DNA of 42,974 bases, taken from positions 104,208-147,181 of the forward strand of contig CANLRQ010000007.1 of assembly GCA_947493575.1 (NCBI GenBank), written 5' to 3'. The position numbers and the translations under genes are program-made. Within the stretch, counting starts at the first letter, position 1, and each line of letters opens with the position of its first letter. Below, one piece after another: positions 42,778 to 42,974 of the stretch. Under the pieces are notes generated by a model. It did not search any database, had not been told where the DNA came from, and saw nothing but the letters and a program-made list of their open reading frames with translations. This DNA is from an uncultured Marinomonas sp. GTDB taxonomy: Bacteria > Pseudomonadota > Gammaproteobacteria > Pseudomonadales > Marinomonadaceae.

Positions 42778-42814
42778 ATTTATTAAATTGTTATCGATAT
42801 TTTCAGAAAAAAGC

Positions 42815-42843
42815 TTGACCCCATAAGGGGTTATATGAATAAT
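42815..42843 (+). promoter_or_regulatory. Promoter of the tRNA-Gln gene
   Basis: TTGACC (42815-42820), a 17-bp spacer and AATAAT (42838-42843) form a near-consensus sigma-70 promoter. The next bases (ATCGCACCC) make a C/G-rich discriminator, the type seen at stable-RNA promoters under stringent control. The predicted leader is about 50 nt. The spacer includes ACCCC-ATAA-GGGGT, a small stem. Confidence 0.7.
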
Positions 42844-42899
42844 ATCGCACCCAGAGACAGGGGATCGCTCAAACGATAAATTGTTTCTGATTTTACAAT

Positions 42900-42974
42900 T
42901 GGGGTATCGCCAAGCGGTAAGGCAACAGGTTTTGATCCTGTCATGCGTAGGTTCGAATCCTGCTACCCCAGCCA
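42900..42974 (+). tRNA. tRNA-Gln (anticodon UUG)
   Basis: 75 nt ending in encoded CCA at the last base of the window. The acceptor arm TGGGGTA pairs with TACCCCA, and the D arm (GCCAAGCGGTAAGGC) is typical. The anticodon stem ACAGG/CCTGT encloses TTTTGAT, giving anticodon TTG for Gln CAA codons. The T arm is TAGGTTCGAATCCTG (stem with GTTCGAATC loop). It is nearly the same as E. coli tRNA-Gln apart from the anticodon stem. Further tRNA genes may follow beyond the window. Confidence 0.96.

Noticed and set aside
1..42974. Search for a prophage, CRISPR array, toxin-antitoxin pair or defence island
   Set aside because: No integrase, structural phage gene, cas gene, spaced direct-repeat array or typical toxin/antitoxin pair was found. 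The window is mostly core genome.

Overview
The window is a chromosomal segment of an AT-rich marine gammaproteobacterium, most likely an Oceanospirillales member close to Marinomonas. This is inferred from the protein sequences, from Pseudomonas-like gene orders (hemA/prfA/prmC facing a TPR lipoprotein-lolB-ispE-prs-rplY-pth-ychF; argG-motY-rnt), from a full rsx/rnf operon followed by nth, and from a Na+-type flagellar motor protein (MotY). There is no prophage, CRISPR array or rRNA operon. The accessory content is small: short non-autonomous transposon remnants, simple repeats and a few lineage-specific small genes.

Layout. 1-2.0 kb: the 3' part of metG, cut by the window edge. 2.0-2.47 kb: a 16-bp tandem repeat, an intrinsic terminator whose loop carries a 131-bp MITE-like insertion, then the rsx promoter with an inverted-repeat operator candidate. 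2.47-9.25 kb: rsxABCDGE and nth. 9.25-12.1 kb: an IS5-derived MITE copy, malonyl-CoA decarboxylase, a 69-bp mini-MITE, a PilZ-like protein and a GNAT acetyltransferase. 12.2-14.1 kb: a leftward rbsK-nucleoside hydrolase operon for ribonucleoside salvage. 14.3-17.3 kb: argG, motY and rnt. 17.5-21.7 kb: a DUF454 membrane protein, a giant DUF748/AsmA-like protein and a YdcH-like protein. 21.7-24.8 kb: a LysR regulator divergent from astA and a CtlX-type guanidino/ureido hydrolase, with strong palindromes between them. 24.8-27.4 kb: arfB, a eukaryotic-type (HIS6-like) HisA read from a TTG start, a lipoprotein and the most complete IS5-derived MITE. 27.4-30.5 kb: the phage-shock (psp) locus, pspA-B-C leftward with pspF divergent, plus two small membrane genes produced by a tandem duplication that also copied the pspC tail. 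30.5-32.6 kb: a BASS-type transporter, a 71-aa unknown and yaaA. 32.7-35.9 kb: hemA-prfA-prmC leftward. 36.1-42.8 kb: TPR lipoprotein, lolB, ispE, prs, rplY, pth, ychF. The end is a tRNA-Gln(UUG) with its own promoter.

Themes. Membrane energetics and envelope stress: the Rsx Na+/redox complex, the Psp system, a sodium-type motor component, the AsmA-like protein and LolB. Translation and its quality control: metG, prfA, prmC, arfB, pth, ychF, rplY, tRNA-Gln. Nucleotide and PRPP economy: rbsK, nucleoside hydrolase, prs, hisA. Arginine: argG, astA, ctlX.

Most interesting items: (1) the psp-linked tandem duplication (about 247 bp per unit) that made a chimeric small membrane protein carrying a PspC-like tail; (2) the eukaryotic-type HisA; (3) a MITE sitting in the loop of the metG terminator; (4) at least six copies or fragments of an IS5-type MITE at YTAR targets; (5) the LysR/astA/ctlX unit. 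Everything was read by eye; no database search was run.
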